Assembly (NCBI RefSeq): GCF_026262505.1
Contig: NC_067206.1
Span: 23,265,896 to 23,329,895 of the forward strand
Origin: Trichomonas vaginalis G3
Taxonomy: Eukaryota > Parabasalia > Trichomonadida > Trichomonadidae
Direction of reading: 5' to 3'
Length of the DNA stretch: 64,000 bases
Shown here: piece by piece, positions 21,387 through 31,304 of the stretch
Layout: each line of letters opens with the position of its first letter
Position numbering within the stretch: position 1 is the stretch's first letter
Made by a program: the position numbers and the translations under genes
The notes under the pieces: model-generated
Databases searched by the model: none
What the model saw: only the letters and a program-made list of their open reading frames with translations
What the model was told of the DNA's origin: nothing

Positions 21387-23634
21387 TTTTTTTGCATTTT
21401 TTAAGAGTGCACACGAGAGGATCATGTAAACTTCAGAATTTAGCTTCTTAAGGGTGCACCCATATGTACGTTTATTTGAGAGGAGGAGGATTACCCTCTC
21501 AATTTTGAGGGATTCGTTAGTTTATTTTCTCGATGAATATGCAATAAAATTTGATTTTTACCTTATCAATATACTTCATATAATATACACATGTTCATGT
21601 AAAAACTTTTTTCCAAAATCCTCAGTAGGGTTGTTAAAAATATCAAAAATTAGCGTTTTGAAGACACCATGGTGTCTTATAATTTTCCCTTCCTTATTGG
21701 CGTGTAGAAATAAATGCGCCAATAGATTGAAGAAGAAGAATTGTTTTTCTCTTAATGAACTTTAATCCTTTTGATATAAGAATATTAAAAACATTAATAT
21801 AATTTCGATTTCGGAAATTAAATTTCCAAATTTTTTGTCGATTTCGGAAATAACAGGATCCCGCATCCAACACGCAACAACAAAACACAAAACACACTTT
21901 TTGGTTCTTTCATCGTTTTAATCGTAATTTATGTAATACATGATTTGGATAAATTTTACAAAAATAGAACCTATATTATATTCTTTTCAAAGATTCTTGC
22001 AAATCATCAAAAATAATTGTATTTTAAAAAACAATCATATTATCCTTTCATTATTTTAAACTTAAATTAGTTTTTATGATTGACTAAAGCAATCATATTT
22101 ATTCATCATTAAATAAACAAAAAAATAATATTTGAGAGTTATTTCAAAAAAAAACATTGAATTTATTAATTTGTCTCAATTTCAGTATTATAAATTTTTA
22201 TAATTTCAATATTTTGAAATACACTTTTTAATATTCCAATATTTATGATATTTCAATGTATTAAGTGGTCTCAAATTGAGCTTCTCAAATATAAGTTGGC
22301 CTATTCAAATAATAAAATTAAATAATATTTAAAATAATAAATAAAAGTGATTGAGGTCATAGCAAAACGGCTGTTTCAGTCATTAATTCTTAAAAATAAA
22401 AAGGGTAAAAACTAAATAAAATGGGTAAAATTCAATAGTGTCTGTGCTATCGTTCAATTTGAAGGTGTCTTTTGAAACCGCAAGACACATTGAATTTTTG
22501 AATAGTGTATTATGGTTTGACAGACACCAATGAAAAAAATAAAATGATATTTATTTTAAATATATAAGATCCTTATATAAAATATAAATATTTTATCGTT
22601 TTATTTTCTTGTTTTAGAAATGTTTTTTATTGAAAAATCAATAAAACTAACTCCAAAATAAAATTTTTGATTTAAAGACACTATGATGACACCAGGCAAA
22701 TCTTCCAAGACACCTATCGTCGGGAATCTAACAACCCTAATCCTCAGGAATTAAGGGATTTTTGAATTTTAAGAATTTTTTTCGAATTTTTTCGAAAAAA
22801 AAAATATTTTCAGAACAGCCGTAACGGCTAAGATTTAGGAACAATGTTAAGTATCAAAAAGAAAGGAGGTCTGATATAGACAACATATATCGTTGAAGGT
22901 TGAAAAAATCTCTAATATTTGAGCCCAAAATTTCAAATTTTAATTTTTTGAAAAAAGAGGCCACCCGTATGTACGTTTATTTGAGAGGAGGAGGATTATA
23001 TTTTTGAAAGGGTGAAACATTATGAATATGTTAATTATATAATAATATGTATTATTATAAAAAAGAAAAAATAAAGCACGTTAAAATTTTTCTTTCTTGA
23101 TTTTTTACAAAATCTACTTAGAATTATGCAAAATATGACTAAATAATTATAAATTTCAAGTTAAATTTTAATTTTGATAAATAATTTAAATTTCAAAATA
23201 TCAAGTTCAGTTCGACTATGTATGTAGTAATTCCTCAATAAAGTGCCAAACCCCTATTAAAATATATGAACATTTTCAACATTTTAATGTTTTTATTTAA
23301 AAATTTGATGGAATATGAGCTTCAAACAATTATTATGTAAATAAAAATAATTAAATATATGTATTTATTCGTATTACAACCGTAGTAAGTCGATTCTTCC
23401 TTTCTTCTACTGAGTTTTGAATTTGATTTCGAATTGTAAAGAGATTCAAAGGGAAAATACTAGCGGATAAAAACTACCTCCATGAAAGGGTCATAATGGA
23501 GTCAAGTTGTATTTTTTGATATTTTTTGCTTTTCGAGCCTAAATAGGTAGCCAAGATAATGCCTAAAAATAAGGTTCTAAATTCTGAAGTTTACATGATC
23601 CTCTCGTGTGCACCCTTAAAAAATGCAAAAAAAA
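21387..23634. mobile_element. 2.25-kb inverted-repeat element, non-coding
   Basis: Left and right ends match over about 50 bp in inverted orientation (landmarks GTGCACACGAGAGGATCATG at about 21407 and complement at about 23591-23610). An internal sequence (TATGTACGTTTATTTGAGAG) is directly repeated near 21462 and 22971. No credible protein is encoded, and open frames inside are short with biased composition. Target duplication could not be decided because the ends lie in A/T runs. Confidence 0.55.
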
Positions 23635-23689
23635 TGTAATAAAATAAAAAAAAAATTAGTATCGATAATCTGAAATATGTTGTTTACTT

Positions 23690-23930
23690 AAGCCGCTCGC
23701 TTCGCTCGCGGCTTAGTTTCGTAGTTTCGTACAATCTTTTTTCAAATCTGTTCTTTTCGTCAGCCGCGAGCGAAGCGAGGGGCTTAGTTTCGTAATTTCA
23801 TACAATCTTTTTTCGAATCTGTTCTTTTCTTAAGCCGCGAGCGAAGCGAGTGGCTTAGTTTCGTAATTTCATACAATTATTTTTCGAATTTGTTCTTTTT
23901 GTCAACCGCGAGCGAAGCGAGTGGCTTTTT
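23690..23930. repeat. Four tandem units with GCCGC-(G)AGCGAAGCGAG hairpins
   Basis: Landmarks near 23693, 23761, 23834 and 23905, about 70 bp apart, each a GC-rich palindrome of the type GCCGCGAGCGAAGCGAG followed by TTAGTTTCGTA. The first unit is inverted relative to the others. A related palindrome lies inside both hAT-like copies (about 18318 and 49203). Confidence 0.7.
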
Positions 23931-23949
23931 ATTTTTTTAAATTTTTTTC

Positions 23950-25317
23950 TTTCTTACTTTTTTCCCCTTACTTACAAATTTGATAGTAACTTACCAAATC
24001 TCTCTATCATATAATAATAAATTAATCCATTTTTTGTTTCAAATCTGACACTTTACATTTCTGACGTGTAAACCTGTCACGTTTCACTTCACCTCACTGG
24101 GCAAGTTTGTGCCCCCTCATTTTCTTCACGCTTCCATTTAAAATCGCTCTAACAGAGCCCAGATTCTAAAAAGCTGTTGTTTTATATAATAGAGAAACTA
24201 TCATATCATCAAAATAAAATAAATACTTATTATTTGCAGAATATATTCCTTTATCTTTTTTGATTTTCAATAATATGAAATAATAACTATGTATTAACAA
24301 TTTCCTATTCATAAACTTATGATATCCTATAACAATCTTTAATAAAAACAATAATGGTGAAATCTTGATTTCAAATGTATTACTTCAGACTAGAATCAAA
24401 CACTTTTTATTAACGAGATATTCAAATCACTATACTCTAAATTCGTACAATTGTTAACAAAAAAGTATCTTGCATTATTAATAATATTGATATATTTATT
24501 GCAATAATTTTTTGTGTAACTACAAATATATCTTTATTTACTCTTTTTAAAATATTATATATGTTTCATAAAGTCTAATTCATGTTTTTAAGTGTCAAGG
24601 AGACCATTGCGAAAACGCCCCTCAGAAAAAGTGGGGACGTTTTCAGGTCCCTCGAAAAATACAGTATAAAAATTAGTTGTTTATTATATTTTCCTTGCTT
24701 TTGAAAATAGTTTGGAGATTTCTTAATCGATGAAATGATACAATAATCGAGAACAATATAATTTCTTTTCAAGTAATGAAATATTTAGGTCATAGTGAGA
24801 ATCGGATGTTGAGAGATATCATTACATGCAATAGTATTCTCACACTCTTATTCATAGCCAATTAAGGAAGGAATTGAAGTCGTAGGGTCAACAATCTTTA
24901 TGTTAAAAAATAATAATGTTTAATTTTAATTTTTGACACTTTACAAGTGTAAAGTGTCAAATTCTTCATCTATGTAGCAAACTACTTTAGAGAGTCTTTA
25001 AAATATAATAGACAAGTTCTTATAACAAGATTAACCAAACACCAAATCTAAAGATTGGTTGTACTTGGTGGATTTATATTCGGATACGAGGAAGAGCTTA
25101 AATCCAATAAAGTGATCATGGATTCGATAAGAGAAACTTTAATCATATTTGTCAAAGACCATTCATGGATAAATAAATTGCACCAATTTCCTAATAGAGT
25201 AGGCATCAATGATTAATTTTGTTAATCAACTCGTATTACTTTTCTTGTAAACAAAAGTGGACTTTACATGGCAAATTTCAAATTCCTGTAAAGTCTTCTT
25301 TGAGTAATTTAAAAAAG
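23950..25317. other. Gene-free stretch with hairpins and a terminal-motif palindrome
   Basis: No coding sequence is supported. It holds the inverted copy of the 45-bp hairpin (about 24611-24655) and a palindrome at about 24934-24961 made of two TTGACACTTTACA arms around AG, the same motif that occurs near the Maverick ends. A related TGACACTTTACA lies near 24048. Confidence 0.45.
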
Positions 25318-25560
25318 GAATTGGAAGTCATTAGGTACTGACATTTTATCAGTATCTCATAGCCTCCAATCCCTTTTGAGAATGAAAGAAACTTTTGCCG
25401 AATAACTTAACTTTGGCCGTATATTGTTATGAAAGTTTGAAAATTTAGGTGCAATCAGATTTAATTGCACCCAAGTTTTTGAAATTTTGCAACGGAACAA
25501 AAGTATGAGAGGCACTGAATCTAGTTCCAAACTTCCCAGACTTAAGTTCCTTTCCCTTTA
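25318..25560. repeat. Hairpin array related to the 17-bp-duplication elements
   Basis: Hairpins at about 25318-25375 (GGAATTGGAAGTCATTAGG..) and 25430-25490 (GTTTGAAAATTTAGGTGC..) are variants of modules tiled in the elements at 4998-5657 and 9932-10794. Element ends were not found, so this may be an older, eroded copy. Confidence 0.5.
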
Positions 25561-25565
25561 TTCTC

Positions 25566-25850
25566 AAATTGAGTGTACAGCCATAATTGTATCTCCATTT
25601 AGATCATTAAGATACGTGTAAGAAATACCGTACATTTTAGCTAATAGTTTGAGAGTCTCATGGTACTTCAGAAAATTTCTTTCCAATTATAATGTTTGGC
25701 ATGATCGCAAACATCATCGGACAAAATATCGTCAACTTTACGCATTAAATCATTAAATGCACTTATAGTTTGAATAGCAGTGTCTCCTACTATCTGAAAT
25801 TGCAATGTATTAGTACATAATATTGCAACTGTAAGCTCCTTAAGATTCCT
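25566..25850 (-). pseudogene. Fragment of an unrecognised host gene
   Basis: Two protein-like stretches on the minus strand (..IVGDTAIQTISAFNDLM.. and ..KYHETLKLLAKMYGISYTYL..) are separated by a shift near 25675 and end at a stop near 25566. There is no family match from memory. The upstream part is missing. Confidence 0.35.
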
Positions 25851-26019
25851 TGTATTTTGCGTAGTTTATTCTTTATTGATTTTTAATATCGTAATATCTA
25901 AATCTTTGAGTTGGCATAATATTCTGACCAACTCTCTTTTCGAATTTCAGTTTGATTTGTAAGTAAATTTTGATATGTCTTTAGATTTAAATCGTATTTC
26001 AACTTTTGATTTGTAAAGA

Positions 26020-26295
26020 TTGCGATCTGGTGTTGATTTTGAATTATCGCATTTATACGTTATGTCTAGTTTTGATGAAATAGGTGTATCACAACAATAT
26101 GTGATGTATGATCATATCAGGCACAAAATATTTCGGAATTATTTTGAACCTGAAAGCAGGATACTGAGTAAGAAAAAAACTCAAACTCAAGATCTTTCGA
26201 AAATAGTGCTTGAGGAATACATATCAACCCATGATAATATTATCATCTGCGGGAACATGTATCCCAAATCAAGTATATCTCGAGGAATTGAATGA
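26020..26295 (+). pseudogene. Short open frame of doubtful status
   Basis: A 91-residue frame (..SFDEIGVSQQYVMYDHIRHKIFRNYF..) has protein-like composition but no recognisable family or start signal, and hairpin repeats follow directly (26345-26410). It may be a relic of the same degraded gene neighbourhood as 25566-25850. Confidence 0.25.
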
Positions 26296-26344
26296 GCAAA
26301 AAATGCGCACTTTAAATTTTTCAGCCAAAGTTTCTCCCGTTTTT

Positions 26345-26410
26345 TGAAGGGATTGAAGGTTATGAGATACCGATGCAATGTCAGTACCTCATGACCTCCA
26401 ATTCCTTCCT
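26345..26410. repeat. Palindromic hairpin, GGATTGAAGGTTATGAGATA type
   Basis: A long inverted repeat with a short loop, the same module class as 25318-25375, 10154-10214 and 50939-50995. Confidence 0.55.
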
Positions 26411-27010
26411 GAAACTCATCAAAGTGGACCTAAGAGGCATTTAAAATTTTCCATGTGAAGTCCACTTTTTGAGAGAGAGAGGATTTGACTGGGTCAAACC
26501 CTCTTTTTCGTTTACGAGACAGATGCAAAATTCCATAGCATTGATTAGAGATGCGATTTTCGGAATTTTTTTAGCCCTGGGATGTCATAACCGCTGCGGT
26601 TTTGTAAAATTTGGGATAAATTTTGACAATCCATTTTTTGTGGGATGTACGTTTATATCAATTTGCTGAACACATTACGCAGCCCTGGTCACTCAAAGGC
26701 CAGGGCATACAATTACAAAATAGTAGAGTGAGGCTCTTCTAATTTCTTCCAATCACAAGGGAAGATCTTAGAAGAGCCTTAAGTTAGTATACAAGTCTTG
26801 GGTACTGTGGCACTGCGTTCCACCTTACCCAATACTTGTGAATTTGACACTTTACAAAACCACTAACGTATATTTTACAACACAAACGACAACACTAACT
26901 TAACCTTAAATATTTACAAAGCCGCCAACCACTTCACCTCACTAACATTTTCGCTAACGACTTCACTAATGAAAAAATAAACGTTCTCACTAACGTTCCC
27001 ACTAATATTC

Positions 27011-27337
27011 TCATTTACAAAAGTATTGCAGCGCTTCCCATTGCTGTGCTTCACACAATAGTTCATATTCTTCAGTATCGCTGCTGTCACTCCAATCGTC
27101 AGAGTCAAAATCACTGTCAAAATAAATGTATGTAAGTTTTGACAAAGCTAATGAAACACGCTTACCGTTTGTATCTATTGCTTTTATATATCTCCCATTA
27201 TGTTTGTTGTCGTAAACGCTCAAACTAACTTTACCCTTTCTCCCTCGTATCTGATAGAATGTATTTTCACGAGGAACGAAGAACAAATTCTTGAACTCAT
27301 GACCGTTGTAGTTTGTTATCTCAATAGTTTTCGTCAT
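27011..27337 (-). CDS. TIR-borne 108-aa protein, left copy
   Basis: Starts MTKTIEITNYNGHEFKNLFF and ends with an acidic Asp/Ser stretch (residues 75-90) and a short helix. The N-terminal 70 residues resemble the C-terminal domain of the HNH protein at 62226-62930 (VEITDYGKHSFEF..), so it is probably a stand-alone copy of that DNA-associated domain. An identical gene lies in the right repeat (48063-48389). The T-rich, TATAAAAATAAAATAA-type leader sits just upstream. Function unknown. Confidence 0.6.
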   Translation of the reverse strand: MTKTIEITNYNGHEFKNLFFVPRENTFYQIRGRKGKVSLSVYDNKHNGRYIKAIDTNGKRVSLALSKLTYIYFDSDFDSDDWSDSSDTEEYELLCEAQQWEALQYFCK

Positions 27338-27427
27338 TTATATAAAAATAAAATAAAAAATAAACTTAAAAATTAATGATATCACCACTCCCACACGTAT
27401 GAAAACATAGCACAAAAATAAATTTAG

Positions 27428-27476
27428 GTGAAGAGGTGAGATTTCACCTCTTTTTTCACCTGTTTTTTCACCCACT
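27428..27476. terminator. AGGTGA hairpin, probable 3'-end element
   Basis: Nested inverted repeat AGGTGAAGAGGTGAGA.. with complementary TCACCTCTTTTTTCACC, located between gene 3' ends. Related copies occur at 36267, 37366, 37601, 39363, 47929, 51607, 58197, 59272 and 61373. A transcript 3'-end or insulator role is inferred. Confidence 0.45.
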
Positions 27477-27484
27477 TGAATTCA

Positions 27485-27997
27485 TTACTTTATAACTCTC
27501 TTCCTTGGTTTCTTTTTAGTTGCTTTCTTCACGTCTGTCTCCAGCTTAACTGTCTTTCTTCTTCGTCCGTAATGATACCAGTTACTTCCACCAGTCAATG
27601 GGTCAAATGGTCTTTCGTAAGGGTTTCCATACATTCCATAGGGACCATACGGAAGAACTACTGGTGGAGGAAGAGTTCCATCGACTCTATTTAAATGCAT
27701 TGTTTCACCTTTCATCTGGTCATTAAAGTCTTTTGCATGTTTTGCAAACTCATCGTCCTTTCCTAAAGCATTTTCTGACTCAGTCGCAACCAAATTGGAT
27801 GCTTTATTTATGAGCCCTATTTTATTTAATCTTAACTTCTTTGCAACCCAGCCTCCAATCTTTCCTTTATTTGCATCTAATGTCTTCGAAACCCTTCCTC
27901 CACTCATTTTATTTACTGCGTCATAAGCCCCAAGTGCTTTTGCTCCAAATGCTAATGCTTTTGTTCCCATTGCGCCTAAAGCTGCCCAAGCTACCAT
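27485..27997 (-). CDS. Ala/Gly-rich, basic-tailed structural protein, 170 aa
   Basis: The hydrophobic N-terminus (MVAWAALGAMGTKALAFGAKAL) looks membrane-active. A helical middle follows, then a Pro/Tyr/Gly-rich stretch (PYGPYGMYGNPYERPF) and a strongly basic C-terminus (RRRKTV..KKKPRKRVIK) suited to DNA binding. The build recalls adenovirus-type minor core and cement proteins, and a virion role is inferred. Its last codons lie inside the terminal inverted repeat. It is followed by two more minus-strand genes with almost no gaps. Confidence 0.55.
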   Translation of the reverse strand: MVAWAALGAMGTKALAFGAKALGAYDAVNKMSGGRVSKTLDANKGKIGGWVAKKLRLNKIGLINKASNLVATESENALGKDDEFAKHAKDFNDQMKGETMHLNRVDGTLPPPVVLPYGPYGMYGNPYERPFDPLTGGSNWYHYGRRRKTVKLETDVKKATKKKPRKRVIK

Positions 27998-28222
27998 TTA
28001 CACCATATTAAAATCATCTCTCTTCAATATTATCTCATAAAAGTTCTCGTTACTGGAGAAAGTCAATGAAACATAAACATTCTCATGGACTTCGTCCTCG
28101 CCGCGTTGCGGCTTCATAAACTTCTTTCTTATATCATCTATACGCTTCAAAATGTCTGAACAATTGCTAACATCTTCTACAACAGTTATTTCATCATGAA
28201 TGACCTTTAAAAACAAGCTCAT
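27998..28222 (-). CDS. Hypothetical 74-aa protein containing a twin-hairpin insertion
   Basis: It lies exactly between its neighbours (stop and start adjacent), so it is likely co-transcribed with 28223 and 27485. The middle residues KPQRGEDEVHE are encoded by a GC-rich twin hairpin (28087-28112) that also occurs, identical and in the same reading frame, in the gene at 39981. The rest (MSLFLKVIHDEITVVED.. ..YVSLTFSSNENFYEIIL) is a small beta-rich protein of unknown function. Confidence 0.55.
   Translation of the reverse strand: MSLFLKVIHDEITVVEDVSNCSDILKRIDDIRKKFMKPQRGEDEVHENVYVSLTFSSNENFYEIILKRDDFNMV
28087..28112. repeat. Twin mini-hairpin inside a gene
   Basis: GGACTTCGTCC followed by GCCGCGTTGCGGC. 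The complement is identical to 40148-40173. It is translated in frame as PQRGEDEV in both genes. Confidence 0.75.
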
Positions 28223-29104
28223 TTAATATGCTATTAAAATCATCTCAATAATGAGTCCATCCTTTCCATCTTTAGGTAGCACAACATCTTTCATTGAAGA
28301 AGGTTCGACAAGTCTTATATTAAACTTACTGACAAAGTTTGTTATACTATAATGCTTCGGCGGCGAATACATATAGTTTGAAAGACATAATATAGATTCT
28401 TCAGCAAATTCACTTATACTGGATTTTATAACAATGTTCTCACGAGACCAAATACCACCAATTGACAATCTTGTAAGCAATCCTGCTGAACCTTCTACTG
28501 TAAACGTCGATGGTAACATTCCACGAAGGTCATCTATTGACATCGTTGAGTCACTGAATTTAAATATTTTCTTAAAGCAATCGTCATTATCTAACCATGC
28601 AATAGCTTTGAAGTTTTCATTCGAATATACATCTGCTTCATTAAATGTAAAACCTGACTTCTTTGCAGAGATGACTTTAAAATCTATTGCATTTGTTTCA
28701 AAATTATACGCTATGGTAACTTCTGAAGGTAATGGATGTCCTTCCGCAGTCAGTTGTTCTCTCACTACCGTTTGAAGCTTTGTGTTAAAAACTTTCATGT
28801 CATCTCCTGTGTCTAGGTTCACATACACAGCAACAGGAAAACTATCTTGCTTCTTTGTTTCATCATTATACCTCAAAACATTAAAGTTCTTCAATAATAT
28901 TGTTCTTCCTGCTGGAATACTTCGAACCTGTCTGATTTCAATAGCTTTCTCACCTCCTACATACTCTACCCAGTGTCTTGGATATTCATAAGTATACTGA
29001 CTTTCTTGAATTTTGGTTGGTTTCATCATAACGTGTTCATAGTATATCTTTATACTCTTGTCAGTTAGACTCGGTGCTATGTTCTGAATATTTCTGACTT
29101 GCAT
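28223..29104 (-). CDS. Penton-like minor capsid protein, 293 aa
   Basis: I place the start at the ATG ending at 29104 (MQVRNIQNIAPSL), 16 bp from the divergent ATPase start. A longer frame upstream would overlap that gene. It shares a C-terminal pattern with the gene at 43918-44775: GIW(S/D)R, then a P-K-(H/Y)-Y-(S/K) block, then KDGLIIEMILI. Beta-rich composition and the D-G-L-I-I-E ending suit a single jelly-roll penton protein, which would sit at capsid vertices. Family placement is inferred from Maverick gene content. Confidence 0.55.
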   Translation of the reverse strand: MQVRNIQNIAPSLTDKSIKIYYEHVMMKPTKIQESQYTYEYPRHWVEYVGGEKAIEIRQVRSIPAGRTILLKNFNVLRYNDETKKQDSFPVAVYVNLDTGDDMKVFNTKLQTVVREQLTAEGHPLPSEVTIAYNFETNAIDFKVISAKKSGFTFNEADVYSNENFKAIAWLDNDDCFKKIFKFSDSTMSIDDLRGMLPSTFTVEGSAGLLTRLSIGGIWSRENIVIKSSISEFAEESILCLSNYMYSPPKHYSITNFVSKFNIRLVEPSSMKDVVLPKDGKDGLIIEMILIAY

Positions 29105-29120
29105 TTTTAATGGAGATAAA

Positions 29121-30007
29121 ATGAAGCATTTAATACATGACGTAGATGAAGACATGAATGAAACTACAGACAAACTTAACTCTTCTTCATTCTTCCTTTC
29201 AGTAAGGACTATGAGTTCTGTTCAAATGGTGTTTATTTCTATTGTGGAAAGATGGGGTCAGGTAAGACATTTAATTTAATTCGTCATATACTCATAACAG
29301 AGCGTTTAGGAAACGACTCTTACTATGACCAAATCATTATATCAGCAACTTCAGACTCTATGGACTCAACAGCGAAAACATTTATGTCAAAAGTTCAAGC
29401 CTCTGTCGTTAAAGTTCCAGACAGTGAACTCATTGAATTTCTTCAACGTTACATTCGACGTAAGAGGAAATATTATGCCATCGTTGAATTTATACAGTCA
29501 GGAATGCAAAAGACTTCTGAGGAGATGGAAAGAATTATTGACAAACACCACTTACGTCAGTACTCAGGAGTTTACGATATGAAACGACTTACAAACTACA
29601 TTCTATCAAAACTTTCAAAATACCCCTTCAAAAAGTATCCTTCAAACACTCTGCTCGTTTGCGACGACTTCGCCGGAAAAGGTTTAGTGTCAAAACCAGA
29701 CTCACCATTAGCTAACATCATTACTAAAGTCAGACATTACCACTTAACTGTAGCAATACTTATGCAAACATGGAGGTTTTTAGCTTTAAACATAAAACGT
29801 CTCATAACTGACTTCGTTATCTTTCAAGGTTTCTCACGTTATGATATTGAACTCATTTGGAAACAGTCAGGTATAACATTACCTTTTGAAGAAATTTGGG
29901 AAGCATATAAGTCTCTCATCTCTCCTCGTTCATACCTTGAGATTCATATCATGACTAATACCATTAAAGTCAAAAATATTCCATGGGAACGACCAACATT
30001 GTTTTAA
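29121..30007 (+). CDS. Packaging ATPase (FtsK/HerA type), N-terminal frameshift
   Basis: Walker A reads GKMGSGKT, overlapping the in-frame ATG at 29252. Walker B is NTLLVCDDFAG, followed by a QTWRF sensor-like block typical of A32/FtsK-type ATPases of Mavericks and large DNA viruses. Because the P-loop needs residues before 29252, the true start is probably the ATG at 29121 (MKHLIHDVDEDMNE), in another frame. A single indel between about 29190 and 29210 joins them. It would pump element DNA into capsids. The stop TAA runs into TAAA. Confidence 0.8.
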
Positions 30008-30110
30008 AGTTTAACCTTCAATTGACTGATGGTAAACAAATTCCATGCATCTCTGTCGCCATTTCTGTTAATATTTTTGCTGTCATTCATATCATCCACT
30101 TCCCCATCCG

Positions 30111-30404
30111 TTAACTTTTGAGGATATGCGTTAGAATAGCTGTTCTTAAATGAAGGCTTTTCACCTTTAGCGCATAAACTCTATAACTTTCTGCATACTT
30201 TATGTTTGAACCTCCTGAGCCATCATTGACATAAATTTTTATAGGCTTCCACCCTTTGTTCATGTTCCTGCTTCTTCCCTTAGCTCTTTTGTTCAGTAGT
30301 TCTACATCTTTATACACAGCTCCTGTCTCAGTGAATTCAACAATATTTTCATTCGTTAGCTTTACATTCAAACCCTTGTCGAGTATATTGTTCATTTCAT
30401 ACAT
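30111..30404 (-). CDS. Small protein with a DNA-associated-like domain, 98 aa
   Basis: I start at MYEMNNILDKG (ATG ending 30404) since the upstream extension would invade the divergent gene at 30430. The core NIVEFTETGAVYKDVELLN..KIYVND.. has the same rhythm as the TIR-borne 108-residue protein, with a basic centre (KRAKGRSRN). Possibly another member of that domain family. The evidence is weak pattern similarity. Function unknown. Confidence 0.45.
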   Translation of the reverse strand: MYEMNNILDKGLNVKLTNENIVEFTETGAVYKDVELLNKRAKGRSRNMNKGWKPIKIYVNDGSGGSNIKYAESYRVYALKVKSLHLRTAILTHILKS

Positions 30405-30429
30405 ATAAAAGGTTTTTATTCTATATGAA

Positions 30430-31041
30430 ATGAGAAGCAAATCCATCTTAGCTGGTGCCGTTAATGTTCCAATTGAACCAACATCAAATGTTGACTCACG
30501 AACGACAAACAATATTGTCATAAAGAACTATAGTTCAGAGTGTTTGAAAGAAGAACCAGAACTGAAATCCGTGAATTTAAACTCAGCTTCAAACGCTAAC
30601 GCTACATCAGATGTTAAGTTAGAGTATCCACCACTGGACCAAATTCTTTCAAGAGAAGCCAACGACAACCCTTACACAAATGTTCAAACAAATCCTTCAG
30701 ATAACGTAGACCATTACCTTCTTCAGTTATACCAAACAATTTTACTCAAAGACGATAAGAAGCTTTTGACAAATCTTATAAGTAAGAACCAAATAATTCT
30801 AACAAAGGAGGACCTTGAAAATGTTATATCACGAATAACAGGGAAACAATGTGTCATTGACTATCTCGACCCTGAAATCGAATGCTGTGGTCAAACGCCA
30901 CCATTCATGAAAATAGGTAACATCCGCATCATTGAAACACCAGGAACTACAGGAGTTGAGTTTAAGTATAAATATTCGAACGAGTATACAAAACTTTCAA
31001 CAGAATATAAGCTTTGTTTGAAATATGTTTTAGTAAATTAA
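30430..31041 (+). CDS. Hypothetical Maverick protein, 203 aa
   Basis: Low-complexity Asn/Ser/Thr-rich N-terminus (1-65), then a helical segment (DHYLLQLYQTILLKDDKKLLTNLI..) and a beta-rich C-terminal domain with CC and two lone Cys (DYLDPEIECCGQTPPFMKIGNI..). A TTTTTATTCTATATGAAATG leader precedes it. It is convergent with the 31038 minus gene, overlapping by four bases. Family not recognised. Confidence 0.5.
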   Translation: MRSKSILAGAVNVPIEPTSNVDSRTTNNIVIKNYSSECLKEEPELKSVNLNSASNANATSDVKLEYPPLDQILSREANDNPYTNVQTNPSDNVDHYLLQLYQTILLKDDKKLLTNLISKNQIILTKEDLENVISRITGKQCVIDYLDPEIECCGQTPPFMKIGNIRIIETPGTTGVEFKYKYSNEYTKLSTEYKLCLKYVLVN

Positions 31042-31304
31042 AGCAATATATATCTATCCAAAACTTCTTCAACAGTATCGAACTCATCTTCATAATGCAA
31101 ACCTAATCTTATTGACTTGGTGCAGTTTTCACTAACACAATATAGCGCTTTGCGCTCGGCGCCTTTGACGCCTTTTTCTGTTCTCTTGACTGACATAACT
31201 AACTCATTTGTTTCATCAAACAGCAACAACCAAAGTTCATGACCTAATACATAACATTCATACTTATATTTTTTTAGCTCTGAGTTTCTTGTAAGCTGTT
31301 GCAT
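31038..31304 (-). CDS. Hypothetical 88-aa protein with a twin-hairpin insertion
   Basis: Beta-rich (ECYVLGHELWLLLFDETNELVMSVKR..). The stretch KGVKGAERKA is encoded by a GC-rich hairpin pair (31144-31172), suggesting an insertion tolerated in frame. It may be a divergent relative of the TIR-borne 108-residue protein, but this is only a guess from length and strand pattern. Confidence 0.4.
   Translation of the reverse strand: MQQLTRNSELKKYKYECYVLGHELWLLLFDETNELVMSVKRTEKGVKGAERKALYCVSENCTKSIRLGLHYEDEFDTVEEVLDRYILL

Larger units (their letters stand above)
26782..27506 (+). repeat. Left terminal inverted repeat of Maverick B
   Basis: Matches 47894-48618 in inverted orientation. It contains the whole 108-residue gene (27011-27337), an AGGTGA hairpin and the last codons of the next gene. 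Confidence 0.9.

Noticed and set aside
26469-26669. 66-residue frame sharing its end with 17104-17628
   Set aside because: The shared part is the first 120 bp of the hAT-like element read through from flanking DNA. Not a gene.
29170-29205. 3' splice site (TTCCTTTCAG) joining the ATPase halves
   Set aside because: No matching trichomonad 5' splice or branch motif. A one-base frameshift explains the data more simply.
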